From NCBI RefSeq assembly GCF_937863155.1, contig NZ_CALMFB010000062.1:1-64000 (forward strand): 64,000 bases of DNA, written 5' to 3'. The position numbers and the translations under genes were made by a program. This DNA is from an uncultured Brevundimonas sp. GTDB lineage: Bacteria > Pseudomonadota > Alphaproteobacteria > Caulobacterales > Caulobacteraceae. Of the stretch, positions 34,023 through 43,242 are shown piece by piece (positions within the stretch are counted from its first letter, which is position 1; every line of letters starts with the position of its first letter). The notes beneath the pieces were generated by a model. The model saw nothing but the letters and a program-made list of their open reading frames with translations, ran no database searches and had not been told where the DNA came from.

Positions 34023-35645
34023 TCAGGCGGCGCTGCGTTTGCCGCGCGCGGGCGGGGCCTGCACCTCGTCCTCGGCGTCCTGGTTCATGGCGGCGTTCAT
34101 GGCCATGCGCAGACGTTCGGGCTTGATCGGTTTTTCGACCACGGCGGCCATGCCGATGGACATGTAGCGCTTGGCGTCCTCGGGGTCGGCGTTGGCGGTC
34201 AGGGCGATGATGGGCGTGGCGGCTTCGGGGCCGGGCAGGGCGCGAATGGCCTGGGTGGCCTGAACCCCGTCCATGCGCGGCATCTTGATGTCCATCAGGA
34301 TCAGGTCGAAGGCCCGCGCCTTGACCGCCTCCAGCGCCTCCAGCCCGTCTTCGGCCAGTTCCGAGGTGCAGCCGAACATTTCGCACAAAGCCTGGGCCAC
34401 CACGCGGTTGGTGGCGTTGTCGTCGACGATCAGGATGTGCGGCTGCGATTGCAGGGCCAGGTCGGCCAAGTTCGAGATGTTCGATGCGGTTTCAGCCTGG
34501 ACCACGGCGCGCGGCGCCGACAGGTCGATGGCGAAGGTCGAGCCGCGACCGGCGTTGTTCTCGGCCCAGATGCGGCCGCCCATCTGATTGACGATCTGGC
34601 GGCAGATCGACAGGCCCAGTCCGGCGCCTTCATGGGTGTCGGCATGCACGAACGGCTCGAAGATGTCGGCGTCCGGGTCCACGCCCGGCCCATCGTCGCG
34701 GACGCGGGCCTCCATGCGGATATGGCCGCCGTCGGCCCAGGCCTTCAGACTGGCCTCGACCACGCCGTTGCGGGCGAATTTCAGCGCATTGCCGATCAGG
34801 GTGTTGAACACCTGCTTCAGGCGGCCGCCGTCGATCTGGGCCGCCAGTTCGGTGTCGCCTTCGAACCCGACCAGCAGGGTCACGCCGTCCTGGGTCGCGC
34901 GCGGCGCCCATTCGGTCTGGACCTCGTCCATCACGGCGCGAAGCGGGGTCGGCGCGGGGTGCAGCTCCAGCTCGCCGGCCTCGGCGCGCGCCAGATCCAG
35001 CGCGTCCTGCAGGATGCGAAGCAGGGTGTCCGACGAATCCGCGATGGTCTGGACATGCGCCAGAGCGGCGCTGCTCAGCGGTTGCCGGCGCAACAGGTCG
35101 GCCACCGCCACCACGCCGTTCAGGGGCGTGCGCAGTTCGGCGCCGAGGATGTTCAGGAACTGGCTCTTGGCCTGGGCGGCGGCCTGGGCCTGGGCCTGGC
35201 TGTTGGCCAGGGCGCGGCTCTGTTCGGCCATGACCTTTTCGTCGGTCAGGCGCTGTTCGTGCATGGCCCGCAGGATGGCGACGCAGGAGCCGACGCCCAG
35301 ATAACGCCCCTGTCGGGTGACGATGAAGCCGCGCACCAGGGCGCCGGTGTCGCTGCGCAACAGCACGTCGCAAACGGCCGAAACCTTGACGCCCGCCTCG
35401 ACCACCGGCGGTTCGCGGTCCATCAGATGTTCGACGGTGCGGTGGGCGTACTGGGCGCGGCCCAGCTTGGACGCCATCTTCAGCAGGAAGGTGTCGCGCT
35501 CGACCAGGCCCACGGGGCGCTGATCCTGCACCACGGCCAGGGCCAGGAGGGAGGGGTCGCTTTCAAAGCGCGTCAAAACCTCGCTCGTCGGCGTATCGAC
35601 GGCGATCGGATCGGTTCTTTGAGTCAACGCTTCGATGGTCGGCAT
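34023..35645 (-). CDS. Hybrid histidine kinase-like protein lacking the phospho-acceptor His
   Basis: About 540 residues from ATG 35645. The N-terminus contains a CBS-pair-like region (VVQDQRPVGLVERDTF, then VTRQGRYLGVG). A HisKA-like helix at residues about 160-185 reads FLNILGAELRTPLNG where SHELRTPLNG is expected, so Ala replaces His (GCC at 35139-35141). The HATPase_c boxes persist (NTLIGNALKFA, DDGPGVD, GAGLGLSICRQ). The C-terminal receiver is complete (ILIVDDNATN, LILMDIKMP, Lys in VEKPIKP). It is probably a pseudokinase-type scaffold or sensor. Separate promoter and divergent from queC. Confidence 0.88.
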   Translation of the reverse strand: MPTIEALTQRTDPIAVDTPTSEVLTRFESDPSLLALAVVQDQRPVGLVERDTFLLKMASKLGRAQYAHRTVEHLMDREPPVVEAGVKVSAVCDVLLRSDTGALVRGFIVTRQGRYLGVGSCVAILRAMHEQRLTDEKVMAEQSRALANSQAQAQAAAQAKSQFLNILGAELRTPLNGVVAVADLLRRQPLSSAALAHVQTIADSSDTLLRILQDALDLARAEAGELELHPAPTPLRAVMDEVQTEWAPRATQDGVTLLVGFEGDTELAAQIDGGRLKQVFNTLIGNALKFARNGVVEASLKAWADGGHIRMEARVRDDGPGVDPDADIFEPFVHADTHEGAGLGLSICRQIVNQMGGRIWAENNAGRGSTFAIDLSAPRAVVQAETASNISNLADLALQSQPHILIVDDNATNRVVAQALCEMFGCTSELAEDGLEALEAVKARAFDLILMDIKMPRMDGVQATQAIRALPGPEAATPIIALTANADPEDAKRYMSIGMAAVVEKPIKPERLRMAMNAAMNQDAEDEVQAPPARGKRSAA

Positions 35646-35843
35646 ACTGGCCGGAACTCCGATGGCACCGGTGGACAATGGCTGAGAACCGTTTGCGGAA
35701 GGGTTAAGCGCGCCAACAAATTCTCATTCGGAGAATTTCGGGGATTTGGCCCAAACAGGCCGATGGTGTAGAAGGCGCGCCCATCAATCACACACCCCGA
35801 CCTGGATGCATGCGCGCGGCCCGTGGCCGACCGCAGATTCGTC

Positions 35844-36560
35844 ATGAGCCAAACCCCTCCAGACAGCCTGATTTCGGCCCTCGTCCTGTTCTCGGGCGGG
35901 CAGGACAGCGCCACCTGCCTGGCCTGGGCGCTGGAACGATACGGGCGGGTCGAGACTGTCGGTTTCGACTATGGCCAGCGTCATGCGGTCGAGATGCAGG
36001 CCCGACAGACGGTGCGCGACGCCATGGCGCGCGTCCTGCCGCAATGGGCCGACCGGCTGGGGGCCGATCATGTGGTGGACCTGACCGGATACGGCCGCAT
36101 CGCCGATAGCGCCCTGACGGCCGAACGGGCCATCGAAATGGACGCGCGCGGCCTGCCGACCACCTTCGTGCCCGGACGCAACCTGATCTTCCTGACGGCG
36201 GCGGCGGCCCTGGCGGACCGGCGGGGGCTGGAGGTTCTGGTCGGCGGCATGTGCGAGACCGACTATTCCGGCTATCCCGACTGTCGCAACGACACGATCC
36301 AGGCCATGAGCCGGGCGCTGAGCCTGGGCCTGGACAAGCCCGTGCCGATCGAGACGCCGCTGATGGCCCTGACCAAGCCCCAGACGTGGGCACTGGCGCA
36401 CCGGATCGGCGGCGACGCCCTGGTCGAAATGATCGTGGAGGACAGCCACACCTGCTATCTGGGCGAACGCCGTGAACGCCACGCCTGGGGCTATGGCTGC
36501 AGCGTCTGCCCGGCCTGCGAGCTGCGCGCGGCGGGCTATGCCGAGTGGGTCGCCGCATGA
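35844..36560 (+). CDS. queC: 7-cyano-7-deazaguanine synthase QueC
   Basis: 238 residues from ATG 35844; a GTG at 35823 would add 7 residues. ATP-dependent conversion of CDG to preQ0 in queuosine synthesis. PP-loop [16 protein letters not shown] near the N-terminus. The zinc Cys cluster at the C-terminus is [17 protein letters not shown] overlap with queE. Confidence 0.95.
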   Translation: MSQTPPDSLISALVLFSGGQDSATCLAWALERYGRVETVGFDYGQRHAVEMQARQTVRDAMARVLPQWADRLGADHVVDLTGYGRIADSALTAERAIEMDARGLPTTFVPGRNLIFLTAAAALADRRGLEVLVGGMCETDYSGYPDCRNDTIQAMSRALSLGLDKPVPIETPLMALTKPQTWALAHRIGGDALVEMIVEDSHTCYLGERRERHAWGYGCSVCPACELRAAGYAEWVAA

Positions 36561-37192
36561 CCTATGCGGTGAAGGAGACCTTCCTGACCATTCAGGGCGA
36601 GGGCGGCCAGGCGGGGCGTCCGGCGGTCTTTCTGCGTTTTGCAGGCTGCAATCTGTGGAACGGGCTGGAGCGGGACCGGGCCACGGCCGTCTGCAATTTC
36701 TGCGACACCGATTTCGTCGGGACCGATGGCGACGGCGGCGGCAAATTCCGTTCGCCTGAGGCCCTGGCCGACCATGTCGCGGCGATGTGGCGGGGCGGGG
36801 ACGGGGCGCCGAAGCTGGTGGTCTGCACCGGAGGCGAACCCCTGCTGCAACTGGACCCGCCCTTGATCGCGGCGCTGAAGGCGCGCGGTTTCGAGATCGC
36901 GGTCGAGACCAATGGCACGGTGGCGGCGCCGGAGGGGCTGGACTGGATCTGCGTCAGTCCCAAGGCCGATGCGCCGGTGGTCCAGACCACGGGCCAGGAG
37001 CTGAAGCTGGTCTTCCCCCAGGCCCTGGCGCGGCCCGAACGGTTCGCCGACCTGGCTTTCGAGCGGTTCTGGCTTCAGCCCATGGACGGCCCGGACCAGG
37101 CGGCCAATACGACGGCGGCCATCGACTATTGCCTGACCCATCCCCAGTGGCGCCTCAGCGTCCAGACCCACAAATACATCGGCGTGCGTTGA
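36557..37192 (+). CDS. queE: 7-carboxy-7-deazaguanine synthase QueE (radical SAM)
   Basis: 211 residues from ATG 36557. It converts CPH4 to CDG with SAM. The iron-sulfur cysteines have the long CX14CX2C spacing of the QueE subgroup (C...CNFC), with [18 protein letters not shown] upstream. Other blocks: [11 protein letters not shown] and VETNGT. The stop overlaps the queD start by one base. Confidence 0.95.
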   Translation: MTYAVKETFLTIQGEGGQAGRPAVFLRFAGCNLWNGLERDRATAVCNFCDTDFVGTDGDGGGKFRSPEALADHVAAMWRGGDGAPKLVVCTGGEPLLQLDPPLIAALKARGFEIAVETNGTVAAPEGLDWICVSPKADAPVVQTTGQELKLVFPQALARPERFADLAFERFWLQPMDGPDQAANTTAAIDYCLTHPQWRLSVQTHKYIGVR

Positions 37193-37557
37193 TGCAGTTC
37201 GAGATCACCAAGGCGGCCACCTTCGACGCGGCCCACCATTTCCCCAACGAGCCGGAAGGCAGCATCTATCGCCGCCTGCACGGCCATTCCTTCATGGTCG
37301 AGGCGACGGTGCGCAGCGAGACTCTGGACGCCGACCACGGCTGGGTCGCCGACCTGGGCGCCCTGGACCGCGCGCTGAAGGCGGCGGCGGAGGAGCTGGA
37401 TCACGGCCTGTTGAACGACAAGCCGGGGCTGGAGCTGCCCAGCCTGGAGAAGCTGTGCCTGTGGTTCGTCAATCGGCTGAAGCCGGAATGGCCGGGCCTG
37501 TGCCGCGTCACCGTGGGCCGGCCGACGATCCATGAACGGTGCACGGTGAGCCTGTGA
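37192..37557 (+). CDS. queD: 6-carboxy-tetrahydropterin synthase QueD
   Basis: 121 residues. It makes CPH4 from dihydroneopterin triphosphate. Zinc-binding His residues are in FDAAHHF and LHGHSF. The substrate-site region LDHGLLND and the C-terminal ERCTVSL complete the fold. GTGA overlap with the GNAT gene that follows. Confidence 0.93.
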   Translation: MQFEITKAATFDAAHHFPNEPEGSIYRRLHGHSFMVEATVRSETLDADHGWVADLGALDRALKAAAEELDHGLLNDKPGLELPSLEKLCLWFVNRLKPEWPGLCRVTVGRPTIHERCTVSL

Positions 37558-38024
37558 CAGCGGTTCGCGACTACCGTTCCGGCGAGGCGGAAGCGTTGAA
37601 CCGGCTGTACGTCGCCTCGGTGCGGGGCCTGGGCGTGCGCCACTATTCGGCGGCGCAGGTCGAGGTCTGGGCCGGGCTGGCGCCGTCGAGCGAAAGACTG
37701 GACGCCCTGATGGCGGACGGGCGGACGCGTCTGGTCGCCGTGGACGGCGAGGATCGGCCGGTCGCATTCGCCGATCTGCAGACGGACGGCCTGATCCATT
37801 TCCTCTATTGCGCGCCGGAGGCGGCGGGGACGGGGGCGGCCGATGCTCTGTACGCGGCGTTGGAGGCGCGGGCGCGGGGGGCCGGCGTGCCGCGCCTGAC
37901 GTCAGAGGCCAGCGAGGCCGCCGTGCGGTTTCTGAAAGCGCGCGGGTTCACCGTGCTGGAGCGGCGAGACTTCGAGGTCGAGGGCGTGGCCATCCACAAC
38001 TACGCCGTGGAGAAGCGGCTTTAG
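37554..38024 (+). CDS. GNAT-family N-acetyltransferase
   Basis: 156 residues from GTG 37554, overlapping the queD stop. The acetyl-CoA motif is in LYCAPEAAGTGAADALYAALEA (about residues 85-108), and the GNAT C-terminus KARGFTVLERRDFEVEGV is typical. The substrate is unknown. Its place at the end of the queCED transcript does not show a queuosine role. Confidence 0.8.
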   Translation: MTAVRDYRSGEAEALNRLYVASVRGLGVRHYSAAQVEVWAGLAPSSERLDALMADGRTRLVAVDGEDRPVAFADLQTDGLIHFLYCAPEAAGTGAADALYAALEARARGAGVPRLTSEASEAAVRFLKARGFTVLERRDFEVEGVAIHNYAVEKRL

Positions 38025-38293
38025 CAGTCGCGGCCCTGGCGCTGCCGGCGTTCGCGGCGTTCCTGGCGGCGGCGTTCCTCGCGGGCCTCGCGTTCGCGTT
38101 TGAGGCGGGTTTCCTCGTCCGAGGTGGTGACGGCGTCGACGCCGGCGCCGACGACCGCGCCGGTGGCCTTCGCCGCCCCGCCGATGACGGCGCCCGTCGT
38201 GCCGACCGCGGCCCCGACCAGGCAGCCCTGCAGCATCAGACCGACGCCCAGCAGGATCGTCGCGGCGGGCAGGCGCGAAGTGAAACGGATCAT
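38021..38293 (-). CDS. Small putative lipoprotein with glycine-rich segment
   Basis: 90 residues. The signal TILLGVGLMLQGC provides a lipobox (LQGC). A GA-rich glycine-zipper-like stretch (GAAVGTTGAVIGGAAKATGAVVGAG) follows, then a very Arg/Glu-rich tail (REAREERRRQERRERR). Similar small lipoproteins are associated with envelope structure, but the function is unknown. Its 3' end overlaps that of the GNAT gene by 4 bp. Confidence 0.7.
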   Translation of the reverse strand: MIRFTSRLPAATILLGVGLMLQGCLVGAAVGTTGAVIGGAAKATGAVVGAGVDAVTTSDEETRLKREREAREERRRQERRERRQRQGRDC

Positions 38294-38355
38294 GCGGGGT
38301 GTCTCCTGATCCGCACACCTAAGACGATGATGGTGAATGAAGCCTGAGCGGGCCG

Positions 38356-39207
38356 TCAGCCTTCCCGCGCCGCGCGGCGGGGCGGGATCAGCTTGCGCCG
38401 TTGCCGCGACAGGGCCAGGGCCCGTCCGTCGGCGCCCCAGCAGACGGCGTCGTCCACCGTCCAGCCCAGCCCCAGGTCCAGCATGCGGAACTCGAAGAAG
38501 GCCCAGCCGTCGGGCGACGTCTCGGGCGTCGGATCGGCCAGGATGTCGTAGCGGAGGTCCACCGTCGTCATCATCGGCGGCCGGCGGCTGGCCGTCCAGG
38601 CGGGGGGATAGAGGGCGTCCAGAAGATAGCAGAGGCGCAGCTCGTCCAGGGGGCGGCCATCGGCGATCCGCATCCATAACCGCTCGACCACCGGCCGGCC
38701 CTCATTGCCGCCCAGGATGTTGGGGCCGCCGTCGAACCGGAACTCGACATGTTGGGCGAAGCGGGGGGCCATGGGGCCGGCGATGGTGGCGGCGGGGTCC
38801 AGGCTGTCCAGGGGCGGGGGCGGGGCGCTGATCTGGGCGATGGTCGGGCCGTCGCCGTCGCCGCCGAAGGTGGCCGCGCCATTATGGGTCAGGCGGCCGT
38901 CCTGATGCGCCTGAACCGCCGCATAGGCCACCGAACGCCCGCCACGCAGCAGGCTGGGCCGGAATCTCACATCGTCGTCGAACCGCGCGGCCGACAGATA
39001 TTGCACCGCCAGACTGCGCAAGGGGGCGGTCAGGCCCAGGCCCTGGCGCATGGCCTGGGCGCACAGGGCCGCCAGAAGGCCGCCGAACGGAAAGCCCGCC
39101 TCGGGCGGCTGGTGCTGCATGCCATTGGAGAAGTCGCCCGACAGATGGGCGATCAGGTCTTCGCCCTGGGGCTTCAGGGTCAGGGCGTCGGTGACGGGCG
39201 TGGTCAT
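38356..39207 (-). CDS. TesB-like acyl-CoA thioesterase
   Basis: 283 residues, two hot-dog domains. The N-terminal half has FPFGGLLAALCAQAMRQGLG and RSLAVQYLSAARFDDDVRF. The C-terminal half has WMRIADGRPLDELRLCYLLDALYP and MTTVDLRYDIL. This is the pattern of the 4HBT_3/TesB family. It is divergent from the HxlR regulator, with the dyad operator between. Confidence 0.85.
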   Translation of the reverse strand: MTTPVTDALTLKPQGEDLIAHLSGDFSNGMQHQPPEAGFPFGGLLAALCAQAMRQGLGLTAPLRSLAVQYLSAARFDDDVRFRPSLLRGGRSVAYAAVQAHQDGRLTHNGAATFGGDGDGPTIAQISAPPPPLDSLDPAATIAGPMAPRFAQHVEFRFDGGPNILGGNEGRPVVERLWMRIADGRPLDELRLCYLLDALYPPAWTASRRPPMMTTVDLRYDILADPTPETSPDGWAFFEFRMLDLGLGWTVDDAVCWGADGRALALSRQRRKLIPPRRAAREG

Positions 39208-39344
39208 GGCGTGGACTTAAGGGGACAAAAGAGGGGGCGAAAGGCGTTGGCTTCCTTTCGCCCCCAGTTGAGGGATGCAGGAACGCTCCGGCCCATGCGG
39301 GAGGATTGTCCGTTGCAAAACGAGACTGACCTACTCCGTCGTTA

Positions 39345-39363
39345 TTGGCAACCCACTTGCCAA
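39345..39363. promoter_or_regulatory. Dyad operator upstream of hxlR-type gene
   Basis: A perfect 7-bp inverted repeat, TTGGCAA (39345-39351) and TTGCCAA (39357-39363), with spacer CCCAC. It lies 28 bp before the HxlR ATG, and the thioesterase start is on the other side. Size and placement fit a dimeric winged-helix repressor site. Confidence 0.55.
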
Positions 39364-39391
39364 AAGCCTGACGCGGGGTCACTTTCTGGGT

Positions 39392-39880
39392 ATGGGCCGC
39401 ACCGCAGACTATTCCCGACAAAGCTGTTCGATCGCCGCGACGCTGGAGGTGATCGGCGATCCGTGGACCCTGCTGGTCATCCGCGACGCCTTCCAGGGCG
39501 TGACCCGGTTCGAACAGTGGCAGGACCGTCTGGGCGTGGCGCGCAATGTGCTGGCTTCGCGGTTGAAGACGCTGGTGGCGCATGGGGTGCTGGAGCCGCG
39601 GCTGTATTCGGAACGCCCGCCGCGCAACGAATATGTGCTGACGGCCAAGGGCAAGGATCTGTCCGACGTGCTGCTGACCATGCACGGCTGGGGCTCGAAA
39701 CACCTGTACGGAGAGATGGATTCCGGCGTCACCTTCCGGCACACGGCCTGCGGGGCCGAACTGACGCCCCGGCTGGCCTGTTCCTGCTGTGGCGAGGTGG
39801 TCAAGCGCCGCGATATCCAGATCGAATTCCACGCCGACCGCCCCACCGTGGCCGAGGTGCTGAAGGACGACGCGGCCTGA
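39392..39880 (+). CDS. HxlR-family winged-helix regulator
   Basis: 162 residues from ATG 39392. Family pattern CSIAATLEVIGDPWTLLVIRDAFQGVTRFEQWQ (single N-terminal Cys, IGDPWTLLVIRDA) and winged helix ARNVLASRLKTLVAHGVLEPRLY. A C-terminal Cys-rich stretch (HTACG, LACSCCGEVV) may bind metal or sense redox. HxlR proteins answer to aldehydes, quinones or oxidants. It overlies the GST gene by one operon. Confidence 0.87.
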   Translation: MGRTADYSRQSCSIAATLEVIGDPWTLLVIRDAFQGVTRFEQWQDRLGVARNVLASRLKTLVAHGVLEPRLYSERPPRNEYVLTAKGKDLSDVLLTMHGWGSKHLYGEMDSGVTFRHTACGAELTPRLACSCCGEVVKRRDIQIEFHADRPTVAEVLKDDAA

Positions 39881-39881
39881 C

Positions 39882-40631
39882 ATGGCGCCCGTCACCCTGA
39901 TCGGCAGCCCCGTCTCGCCCTATGTCCGCAAGGTTCTGGCCGCCTGCGCGATCAAGGGGGTGCAGGTGGCGGTCGACCCCATCACCCCCTTCATGGGCGA
40001 CGACGGCTTTTCGCGCATCAGCCCCCTGCGGCGCATTCCGGTGTGGATCGAGGGCGATTTCGTCCTGAACGATTCCAGCGTCATCGTTCAGTATCTGGAA
40101 GAGACCCGGACCGGCCCGTCATTGTGGCCCGTCGATCCCAAGGACCGGGCGCGGGCGCGCTGGCTTGAGGAATACGGCGACACCCGCCTGTTCGACGTGC
40201 TAGGCTGGAAGCTGTTCTTCCAGATCGCGCTGAAGCCGCGCTTCTTTGGCGGCGAGACGGATCAGGCGGTCGTGGCCCATGCGCGCGACGTCGAACTGCC
40301 GGAAATCCTGGATTATCTGGAAAGCGTGTCGCCGGACGACGGCTTCCTGTTCGGGGATCAGCCTTGCGTGGCCGATTTCGCGGTGACGGCGGCCTGCATG
40401 AATCTGGACGCCATCCGGGTGTCGGTCGATCCGGCGTGCTGGCCGCGTTTCGCGGGCCTGATCGCGCGGGTGCAGGAGACGCCGCTGGGCGCCGTGAACC
40501 GTCTGGCGGGGGTGCTGATGAAGACGCCGATCGATCAGCACCGCGCGGCTCTGGCCGAGCACGGGCTGATCCCCGCCGCGACGACCCTGCTGGGGGCGCA
40601 GGTGCGGCGGGGACCGATGACCGCCAGCTAG
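39882..40631 (+). CDS. Glutathione S-transferase family protein
   Basis: 249 residues. An N-terminal thioredoxin-like domain (SPVSPYVRKVLAACAIKG, then RRIPVWIEGDFVLNDSSVIVQYLEE) and an all-alpha C-terminal domain (GDTRLFDVLGWKLFFQ, FLFGDQPCVADFAVTAACM). Ser or Cys may serve as catalytic residue in the N-terminal SPVSPY. It is encoded one base after HxlR, so it is likely part of the same inducible response. Confidence 0.85.
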   Translation: MAPVTLIGSPVSPYVRKVLAACAIKGVQVAVDPITPFMGDDGFSRISPLRRIPVWIEGDFVLNDSSVIVQYLEETRTGPSLWPVDPKDRARARWLEEYGDTRLFDVLGWKLFFQIALKPRFFGGETDQAVVAHARDVELPEILDYLESVSPDDGFLFGDQPCVADFAVTAACMNLDAIRVSVDPACWPRFAGLIARVQETPLGAVNRLAGVLMKTPIDQHRAALAEHGLIPAATTLLGAQVRRGPMTAS

Positions 40632-42568
40632 TCGCCGGTCTTGCGGACGTAGCGGTTCAGGAAGGTCAGATAGGATTCCTGGGCCGTCACGCGGTTCTCG
40701 CGACGCAGGAAGCCGTGGCCTTCGTCGGGGAACAGCACATAGTCCACCGGCACATTGTTGGCCCGCACGGCGGCGACCAGTTCGTCGGATTCGACCTGCA
40801 GGACGCGCGGGTCGTTAGCGCCCTGAACCACCAGCAGCGGCCGGCGGATGTTGCCGGCGTGGAACAGGGGCGAGATACGGCGATGCCGCTCGGCGTCGGT
40901 GGCCGGATCGCCCATCTCGTCATACAGCGCATCCTTCTGCGCGCCCCACCACGGCGGGATGGATTCCAGCGTCCGCACCCAGTTGGTGACGCCGAAGATG
41001 TTGATCCCGGCCTCGAACGCCTCGGGGTGGAAGGTCAGGGCCGCCGCGGTGATGTAGCCGCCATACGATCCGCCCATGACCGCCACCTGATCGTCGGCCA
41101 CCCAGTCCTGGGCCCGCAGCCAGTCGCCGCCCGCCACGATGTCGCGCAGGTCCGCCTCGCCATGGGCCTTGTCGTCCATGTGGAAGAAGGTCTTGCCATA
41201 GCCGGACGAGCCGCGGTTGTTCGCCGCCAGCACCGCATAGCCGTGGTTCACCAGATGCTGGATCGAGGCGGAATAGCCGCGACGGCTCTGGCCGCCCGGC
41301 CCGCCGTGCACCCAGACGACCGCCGGGGCCGGATTGGCCGCCGAGGCGCCCTTGGGTCGGTACAGGACCGCCGGCACCATCACCCCGCCTTCGCCTTCGT
41401 ATCGCACGATGCTGGCCTCGACCAGGTCGGCTTCGCGGATCGCGGGGTTCAGGGCGGTGGTCAGCCGGCGCGCGCGGCCGTCCGACAGATCGGCCACGAA
41501 GATGTCCGACGGCGAGGTGTCCGAGGCCACGGTGAAGGCGATGCGGCTTTCATCGGGCGAGAACCGCACCGAACCGATATCGCCCGCGGGCAGGCCGGTC
41601 AGGCGCACCGGCTGGTTGGTGGTGGTGTCCAAGATGGTCAGTTGCGTCTGGGCGTCGGCGTTCAGGGCCGAAACGCGATAACGCCCCGACCGCGAATAGG
41701 AGACGTTCATCACGTCCCAGTCGGCCTGAATCAGTGGGGTCTTGTCGCCATCGGCCAGATCATAGCGCCAGGCCTGGTTGAACTCGCCATGTTCGTTGGT
41801 GGCCAGGATCAGGGCCTGGTTGTCGGGCGTGAAGCCATAGGCGTCATAGGCGATGTCGCCAGTGTGTTCGGTGATCAGGCGCGGCTCGCCCGGATTGGAC
41901 AGATCCACCAGATAGACGTCGGCGTTGGCGCTGGTGACCGGCTTGGTCAGGGCCAGCCAGCGACCGTCGGACGACACGGCCGAAATGAACATGCCGGGAT
42001 TGTCATAGATGCGCCGGCCTTCCAGCGTGGCGGTGTCATAGGCGTAAAGGTCGAACACGCGCGGATCGCGGGCGTTGGTCGTGATCCAGAGGGTCTGGTT
42101 GTCGGCGGACAGGCCGACATAGTTGGCCTTGACGTTGTCGCCCGGCGTCAGGTCGCGCAGGGTTCCGTCCGCCTCGCGCACATAGATGTGGGTCAGTTCG
42201 TTGCCGCCCTGGTCCGATCCCACGATGACGCGGCCGTCCGGCAGATAGGTGCCCGAAAACACGGCGTTGGTCGCCGAGGCCGTCAGAGCCCGGGCCGGAG
42301 ATCCGTTGACCGGCAGGGCATAGACGTTGAACACCCCCGTCGCGTCCGAACTGACCAGGATGGCGTCGCCGTCCGGCGAAAAGGTCAAGCCGTTGGCGCC
42401 GCCCAGACCATAGCTGGTGGTCTCGAAGAACTGGGCGGCGGAATAGGTGCGGGCGGCCTCGGCCGCAGCTTCGGCCTGGACTGTCTGGGCGATGGCGGCC
42501 ATCGGCGCGATGGCGGCGAGGCTTAGGGCCAGGGTGGACGTCAGGCAGGCGGCGTGGATTGAGCGCAT
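40628..42568 (-). CDS. S9 family prolyl oligopeptidase-type peptidase
   Basis: 646 residues with signal peptide (ALSLAAIAPMAAIAQ). A seven-bladed propeller domain forms roughly the first 360 residues. The alpha/beta-hydrolase domain follows: GGPGGQSRRG, nucleophile Ser in MGGSYGGY (about residue 505), Asp in GANDPRVL, and His in PDEGHGFLRR. It is a periplasmic exopeptidase or oligopeptidase. The 3' end overlaps that of the GST gene by 4 bp. Confidence 0.9.
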   Translation of the reverse strand: MRSIHAACLTSTLALSLAAIAPMAAIAQTVQAEAAAEAARTYSAAQFFETTSYGLGGANGLTFSPDGDAILVSSDATGVFNVYALPVNGSPARALTASATNAVFSGTYLPDGRVIVGSDQGGNELTHIYVREADGTLRDLTPGDNVKANYVGLSADNQTLWITTNARDPRVFDLYAYDTATLEGRRIYDNPGMFISAVSSDGRWLALTKPVTSANADVYLVDLSNPGEPRLITEHTGDIAYDAYGFTPDNQALILATNEHGEFNQAWRYDLADGDKTPLIQADWDVMNVSYSRSGRYRVSALNADAQTQLTILDTTTNQPVRLTGLPAGDIGSVRFSPDESRIAFTVASDTSPSDIFVADLSDGRARRLTTALNPAIREADLVEASIVRYEGEGGVMVPAVLYRPKGASAANPAPAVVWVHGGPGGQSRRGYSASIQHLVNHGYAVLAANNRGSSGYGKTFFHMDDKAHGEADLRDIVAGGDWLRAQDWVADDQVAVMGGSYGGYITAAALTFHPEAFEAGINIFGVTNWVRTLESIPPWWGAQKDALYDEMGDPATDAERHRRISPLFHAGNIRRPLLVVQGANDPRVLQVESDELVAAVRANNVPVDYVLFPDEGHGFLRRENRVTAQESYLTFLNRYVRKTGD

Positions 42569-42657
42569 GGCGGTTCCCCGATGTTCGACTGATGATGTCA
42601 GGAGGCGTCAGCAGAGCATTTCAGATGCGCCCTGTCGTCGGTTTTCTGGCGCCGGCG

Positions 42658-43242
42658 TCAGCCCACGCCGTGCCCCTTCAGAGCCAGCAGGGGGATGACG
42701 ATGTCCTCTTCGTCGTCCAGGTGCCGGACCAGGGGCGGCAGGGCGGCGTCCAGAATATCGGCCAGACGCAGCCCGGCGTCGCGGGCGTCGGGCGATCCGG
42801 CGGCCACGGCCGCATGGAAGTCGCGGCCTTTCACGAACATCGCCTCCAGATGGGCGTGGACGGCGTCGTGGTCGCGGTCCAGCAGGTCGATGCCGTCGCA
42901 GATCCTCGGCTCCAGTTGCCGGAAGACGGGGAAATAGTGGCCGCTTTCGATCCGGTGGTGTCCGTCCAGATGCTGCAGAAACGCCTGCAGCGCCGGGATC
43001 AGGGCCTGATGCAGACCGCGCGGGTTGGATGGATCGGCGCGAAAGGCGTCCGTCAGGGCGGTCATGTGCGCGCCATGACTGCGAAACCCGGCGTGCATCT
43101 GCAGCCAGTGGGCGGCGGTCGGGTGCAGCGTCGGCTCGCCCCATCGTGCGCGCGGATACTGGTCGCGCAGATAAAGCCAGTCGGCGGGCAGGCCGACACG
43201 CGACGCCAGAGACAAGTGGTCAGGGTTCAGCCGATCAGACAA
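42658..43242 (-). CDS. Hemerythrin-domain protein
   Basis: About 194 residues from a TTG at 43242, which overlaps the mnmA stop. Helical, with iron-ligand-like residues: [28 protein letters not shown] (the HxxxE-type motif), [12 protein letters not shown] and [16 protein letters not shown]. These form an oxygen- or iron-binding bundle. The start codon is uncertain because no good ribosome site is seen; translation is probably coupled to mnmA. Confidence 0.7.
   Translation of the reverse strand: MSDRLNPDHLSLASRVGLPADWLYLRDQYPRARWGEPTLHPTAAHWLQMHAGFRSHGAHMTALTDAFRADPSNPRGLHQALIPALQAFLQHLDGHHRIESGHYFPVFRQLEPRICDGIDLLDRDHDAVHAHLEAMFVKGRDFHAAVAAGSPDARDAGLRLADILDAALPPLVRHLDDEEDIVIPLLALKGHGVG

Noticed and set aside
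33825-35771. 648-residue plus-strand frame antisense to the hybrid kinase
   Set aside because: Composition is His/Gly/Gln-rich antisense noise; the minus-strand kinase has clear domains.
35646-35843. preQ1 riboswitch before queC
   Set aside because: None of the preQ1-I or preQ1-III core sequences could be found in the 198-bp gap.
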